Assembly: GCA_910587515.1 (NCBI GenBank) | Contig: CAJULW010000006.1 | Span: forward strand, 1 to 58,023 | DNA length: 58,023 nucleotides | Direction: 5' to 3' | Source of the DNA: an uncultured Duncaniella sp. | GTDB lineage: Bacteria > Bacteroidota > Bacteroidia > Bacteroidales > Muribaculaceae | In this document: piece by piece, positions 54,693 to 58,023 of the stretch | Position numbering within the stretch: position 1 is the first letter of the stretch | Layout of the letters: each line of letters starts with the position of its first letter | The notes under the pieces: model-generated | What the model saw: the letters and a program-made list of their open reading frames with translations, nothing else | What the model was told of the DNA's origin: nothing | Databases searched by the model: none | Translations under genes and position numbers: made by a program

Positions 54693-54865
54693 AATTATGT
54701 TTTCATTATTAAAGTACAAAAATACGCAAATAAAATCAATCGGAATGAATCGGTTGATGTAAATTCGGTATTGTACAGGAATATCTGTAGGTGGCGATTG
54801 TTCTGTTTGATTGCAAGGCTGTGACGGTAGTGAGACGCTCAGATGCGATATTCCGAAATAAATAT

Positions 54866-54873
54866 TAACTTTG
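54866..54873 (+). promoter_or_regulatory. -7 element of the esterase-lyase unit
   Basis: TAACTTTG lies 24 bp before the ATG at 54897. Upstream, between the divergent GH2 and esterase genes (54693-54896), no GGTCAAA repeat was seen. Confidence 0.6.
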
Positions 54874-54896
54874 CACTATAGTAATAAATTTATATC

Positions 54897-55682
54897 ATGA
54901 AAAATAGGCTTGTTGTTTTGATTATTGCGATTTTATGTTGCATCTCGTCCGATTTGTGTGCTCAATGCCGGATTATAGAGTTCGATTCTCCTAAAATGAA
55001 AGTGTTTCTCCCTCCGGTGGGAATGTCGACCGGAAAAGCGGTTATCGCTTGTCCCGGAGGTGGTTATAGTCATCTTGCGCGCAATCATGAAGGATATCAT
55101 TGGGCCCCGTTCTTTAATAATCTCGGTGTGGCGTTTGCTGTGGTAGAGTACAGGATGCCTCAAGGAGACCCTGCGATACCTATGTCTGATGTTGAGAAGG
55201 CATATCGTATTGTAGCCGACAGTGCGCATGTATGGGATATAAAACCTGAAAATATAGGGCTTATGGGATCATCGGCCGGAGGACATCTTGTTTCGACTAT
55301 GGCGACGCATCCGAGCGAAAATTGTAAACCGTCGTTTCAGATATTGTTTTATCCGGTTATTTCTCTCGAGCGGAATCTGACTCATCAAGGATCACGCAGT
55401 GGATTTATTGGTGAGAATCCGTCGGATGAGCTTGTGAAAGAATATTCATCGGATTTGAAAGTGACATCGGAGACCCCAAGGGCGTTTATTGCGCTTAGCA
55501 GTGATGATAAGGCTGTGAAACCGGCCAATAGCTTACGGTACTATTCGGCACTTCAGGAAGCGGGAGTGCCTGTAGCGATGTTCATTTATCCTGTCGGAGC
55601 GCATGGATGGGGCTATCGCAGCAAGTTTAAATATCATGATCAAATGTTGGCCGAATTGTCTGCATGGCTTGAAAGTTTCTAA
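54897..55682 (+). CDS. Alpha/beta hydrolase, acetylesterase type
   Basis: Exported 261-residue hydrolase with a signal peptide ending DLCAQ. The oxyanion segment CPGGGYSHLARNHEG, the nucleophile Ser126 in MGSSAGGH, the acid in LSSDDKAV and the His in VGAHGWG form a complete triad. It resembles the esterase/lipase family that deacetylates plant polysaccharides. With PL11 21 bp downstream on the same strand, removal of acetyl groups from rhamnogalacturonan is the likely role. Confidence 0.85.
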   Translation: MKNRLVVLIIAILCCISSDLCAQCRIIEFDSPKMKVFLPPVGMSTGKAVIACPGGGYSHLARNHEGYHWAPFFNNLGVAFAVVEYRMPQGDPAIPMSDVEKAYRIVADSAHVWDIKPENIGLMGSSAGGHLVSTMATHPSENCKPSFQILFYPVISLERNLTHQGSRSGFIGENPSDELVKEYSSDLKVTSETPRAFIALSSDDKAVKPANSLRYYSALQEAGVPVAMFIYPVGAHGWGYRSKFKYHDQMLAELSAWLESF

Positions 55683-55702
55683 GATCTAATTATTCGAAGT
55701 AA

Positions 55703-57556
55703 ATGAAAAAAATTATCTCATTGATATTCTGCATGGCGTTCGTTTTTGTTATCGCCGGGCAGTCGAGATATGATTTCTCCAAACTTAAAATGGAGAAATT
55801 GGGTCGTGGGGTTGTAGCTGTGCGCGACAATGCAGAGAAAGTTGTCGTCTCTTGGCGTTACCTGTCGTCAGATCCTGAGAAAGAGACGTTCAACGTGTAC
55901 CGTGACGGAAAGAAAATAAATCGCAGGCCGATTAAGGATGCGACCTTTTTTGTTGATAATTATTCCGGTTCCGAATCTGTGTCATACATGGTGAGACCGA
56001 CAAAGGGAAATGTTTCCGGATGTTTTGTCTTGCAGTCTGACGCTCCTGTCGGCTATTTGAATATCCCGCTTTCCGTGCCTGAAGGAGGAGAGACAGAGTT
56101 CGGTGAAAAATATACGTACAATGCCAACGATGCGTCGATCGGTGACGTGGATGGTGACGGAGAATATGAGATAATATTGAAGTGGGATCCGTCAAATTCG
56201 CATGATAATTCACATAACGGAGTGACTGGCCCTACGCTTATCGATTGCTACAAGCTTGACGGGACACATTTATGGCGTATAGATCTTGGACGTAATATCC
56301 GTTCGGGCGCTCATTACACTCAGTTCATGGTTTATGATTTTGATGGAGACGGATATGCCGAGGTCGTAATGAAAACCGCGGATGGAACTGTTGACGGAAC
56401 GGGAGTTATGATAGGCGTGCGTAAGGCCGATTATCGTAATCTTCAGGGGCGGATAATGTGTGGACCGGAATATCTTACTGTTTTCGAAGGTCGCACAGGA
56501 AGGGCTATGGCAACGGTTGACTATATACCTCCGCGCGGAGATATGGATTCGTGGGGCGATAGATATGCCAATCGTTGCGACCGTTTTTTGGCTGCGGTAG
56601 CATATCTGGACGGCATACATCCGTCGGTTGTGATGTGTCGCGGGTATTATACGCGTTCGGTACTCGCTGCTTTTGACTGGGATGGAAAGAATCTTGTCAG
56701 TCGTTGGGTTTTCGATTCGGACTTTCCGGGAAATGAGGCTTACGCCGGGCAGGGTAACCATAATTTGCGTGTGGCCGATGTGGATGGTGATGGTTGCGAC
56801 GAAATAATATACGGACAGATGGCCGTGGACAATGACGGAACGGGACTTTATTCGACCGGAATGTATCACGGAGATGCGATGCATTTGCTTTCTGATACGG
56901 AAAATAAGAAATATTATATTTGGGGCTGTCATGAGAACAAGATTGACGGAACCACGCTTCGTGAGGCAGGAACCGGTAAGGTTGTTCTACGTTACCCGAG
57001 CGATCAGGATGTTGGCCGATGTATGGCGGCCGATATTGATCCGATTCATCCCGGAGTTGAATTGTGGTCTTCAAATACAGGAGGTATCTATTCGTTTGAT
57101 GGCAAGATGGTTGCGTCGGAAAAAAGTTCAGACGGGAAGACAATGCGTCGTTTTCCCGCTAATTTTGCCGTATGGTGGACGGGCGATCTTCTCCGTGAGG
57201 TGCTCGACGGGGTGACGATAAGTAAATTTGATTGGAATAGCGGTGAATTAGTGGAAGTGAAGACATTCGACGGGTGCGCGTGGAATAACGGGACGAAGAA
57301 AAATCCGTCGCTTCAAGGTGATATAGTAGGTGATTGGCGCGAAGAGGTGCTCGTCCGTACCGCTGACAATACCGCATTGCGCCTATATGTGACAACTGTC
57401 CCTACCGTATATCGTTTTCATACGTTTCTTGAGGATCCGGCCTACCGTGTGAGCATAGCCAACCAGAATGTGGCTTATAACCAACCGGCTGAACCGGGCT
57501 TTTATTTCGGACCGGAACTTCGCGGTAAAAAATTTCGCGGAACGTTTGTCAAATGA
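55703..57556 (+). CDS. Rhamnogalacturonan lyase (family PL11)
   Basis: Exported lyase of 617 residues that cleaves the rhamnose-galacturonic acid backbone by beta-elimination. Signal peptide, then a small beta domain (about 20-130), then the eight-bladed propeller with repeated calcium-type motifs: DASIGDVDGDGEYEIILKWDPS, YDFDGDGYAEVVMKTADGT and VADVDGDGCDEIIYG, and the end GFYFGPEL. Length is normal for PL11. Co-transcribed with the esterase. Confidence 0.94.
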   Translation: MKKIISLIFCMAFVFVIAGQSRYDFSKLKMEKLGRGVVAVRDNAEKVVVSWRYLSSDPEKETFNVYRDGKKINRRPIKDATFFVDNYSGSESVSYMVRPTKGNVSGCFVLQSDAPVGYLNIPLSVPEGGETEFGEKYTYNANDASIGDVDGDGEYEIILKWDPSNSHDNSHNGVTGPTLIDCYKLDGTHLWRIDLGRNIRSGAHYTQFMVYDFDGDGYAEVVMKTADGTVDGTGVMIGVRKADYRNLQGRIMCGPEYLTVFEGRTGRAMATVDYIPPRGDMDSWGDRYANRCDRFLAAVAYLDGIHPSVVMCRGYYTRSVLAAFDWDGKNLVSRWVFDSDFPGNEAYAGQGNHNLRVADVDGDGCDEIIYGQMAVDNDGTGLYSTGMYHGDAMHLLSDTENKKYYIWGCHENKIDGTTLREAGTGKVVLRYPSDQDVGRCMAADIDPIHPGVELWSSNTGGIYSFDGKMVASEKSSDGKTMRRFPANFAVWWTGDLLREVLDGVTISKFDWNSGELVEVKTFDGCAWNNGTKKNPSLQGDIVGDWREEVLVRTADNTALRLYVTTVPTVYRFHTFLEDPAYRVSIANQNVAYNQPAEPGFYFGPELRGKKFRGTFVK

Positions 57557-57723
57557 TTCCTGTGCGATTGGGGTTCATTCTGTAAAAATGGTATGTTTAT
57601 CCGTCCAATTGGCACTTATCGTCTTGTTTATTGAACGTAATTTTGTGACTGATAAGGAGAATTGGAGATATTATATATCCCTCCTCTGAGTAAAATCCCA
57701 TAAACCAATCAGTACAAAGAAGT
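57557..57723 (+). promoter_or_regulatory. Intergenic region before the DUF3737 gene
   Basis: 167 bp with one -7-like box TAATTTTG (57638-57645) and no good -33 element. No terminator is obvious after the lyase, so read-through is possible. Confidence 0.35.
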
Positions 57724-58023
57724 ATGAAAATTTTAAAGGATAAGGAATTCGGTGGCGAACGTCCATTGTTTGCCTCCAATGGCTTGAGACTTGAAAATGT
57801 CACGGTTCATACCGGAGAGTCAGCTCTCAAATGTTGTTCGGATATTGAGGCGGTGAGATGTATTTTCGAAGGTAAGTATCCGTTTTGGCATGTCGACGGT
57901 TTCAGGATTGAGGATTGTGTCTTCACTCCCGGAGCTCGCGCAGCGTTGTGGTATTCTCGTAATCTCGTTATGGAGAATACTGTTGTTGAAGCTCCCAAGA
58001 TGTTTCGTGAAATGGACAACCTG
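57724..58023 (+). CDS. DUF3737 family protein (partial)
   Basis: The first 100 codons run to the end of the window without a stop. The product starts KILKDKEFGGERPLFASN and continues with repeated short strands in the right-handed beta-helix pattern of DUF3737: GESALKCCSD, FEGKYPFWHV, ARAALWYSRN. Family members are about 280 residues; function unknown. Its relation to the carbohydrate genes is not clear. Confidence 0.88.
   Translation, partial: MKILKDKEFGGERPLFASNGLRLENVTVHTGESALKCCSDIEAVRCIFEGKYPFWHVDGFRIEDCVFTPGARAALWYSRNLVMENTVVEAPKMFREMDNL

Noticed and set aside
56270..56932. 220-codon minus-strand ORF inside the PL11 gene
   Set aside because: Antisense to a well-supported lyase; the composition mirrors the propeller repeats.

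Overview
The window is a chromosome segment from a member of the Bacteroidales. The evidence is the promoter grammar (TTTG or TTG, about 19-20 bp, then TAnnTTTG, seen before many genes), a SusC/SusD pair, C-terminal sorting domains of the type IX secretion kind, a DUF4492-cydAB cluster, a fused SecDF, a propeller-AraC transmembrane regulator, and a five-gene methylmalonyl-CoA epimerase/decarboxylase operon. Type IX-type sorting domains next to SusC/SusD suggest a gut family such as Muribaculaceae rather than Bacteroides itself, but that is inference. No IS element, prophage, CRISPR array or rRNA is visible.

Layout. 1-3.4 kb: acpP and fabF (minus) and a DUF3298 lipoprotein (plus). 3.4-12.9 kb: a minus-strand operon encoding a secreted protein of unknown function, a C10 cysteine peptidase, SusC and SusD homologues and a thioredoxin-fold protein. 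This looks like a protein or peptide harvesting locus. 13.0-16.4 kb: DUF1573 protein, NhaD antiporter, TcdA and a small conserved protein. 16.7-21.5 kb: mmdB, biotin carrier, OadG-type subunit with a lamin-tail domain, mmdA and mce, the sodium-linked methylmalonyl-CoA branch of propionate formation. 21.7-26.1 kb: hup, a 29-residue ribosomal-type peptide and rng; then kdsC, yhhQ and a HAD hydrolase whose start is frameshifted. 26.2-35 kb (plus): guaA, a short promoter/uORF/terminator element, a putative porin, a solute-binding protein, HdeD, an M18 aminopeptidase and a DUF6056 membrane protein. 35-43 kb (minus): DUF4492-cydA-cydB, secDF and a PurF-like protein lacking the glutaminase cysteine. 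43-45 kb: a DUF892 protein, a small lipoprotein and tRNA-Lys(CTT).

45-57.6 kb is a carbohydrate cluster: GH95 enzyme, a divergent one-component propeller-AraC regulator with three GGTCAAA repeats between them, gluQ, a GH2 enzyme, an acetylesterase-like hydrolase and a family 11 rhamnogalacturonan lyase. The set fits breakdown of rhamnogalacturonan-I side chains and backbone, without a local SusC/SusD pair. The window ends inside a DUF3737 gene.

The observations I rate most worth checking are the 100-bp uORF-plus-terminator element before the porin, the GGTCAAA operator with its kinase-less regulator, the peptidase-SusCD-thioredoxin operon, the PurF-like protein without its catalytic cysteine, and the frameshifted HAD start. 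All functional calls rest on reading the sequence and remembered family features; no search was run.
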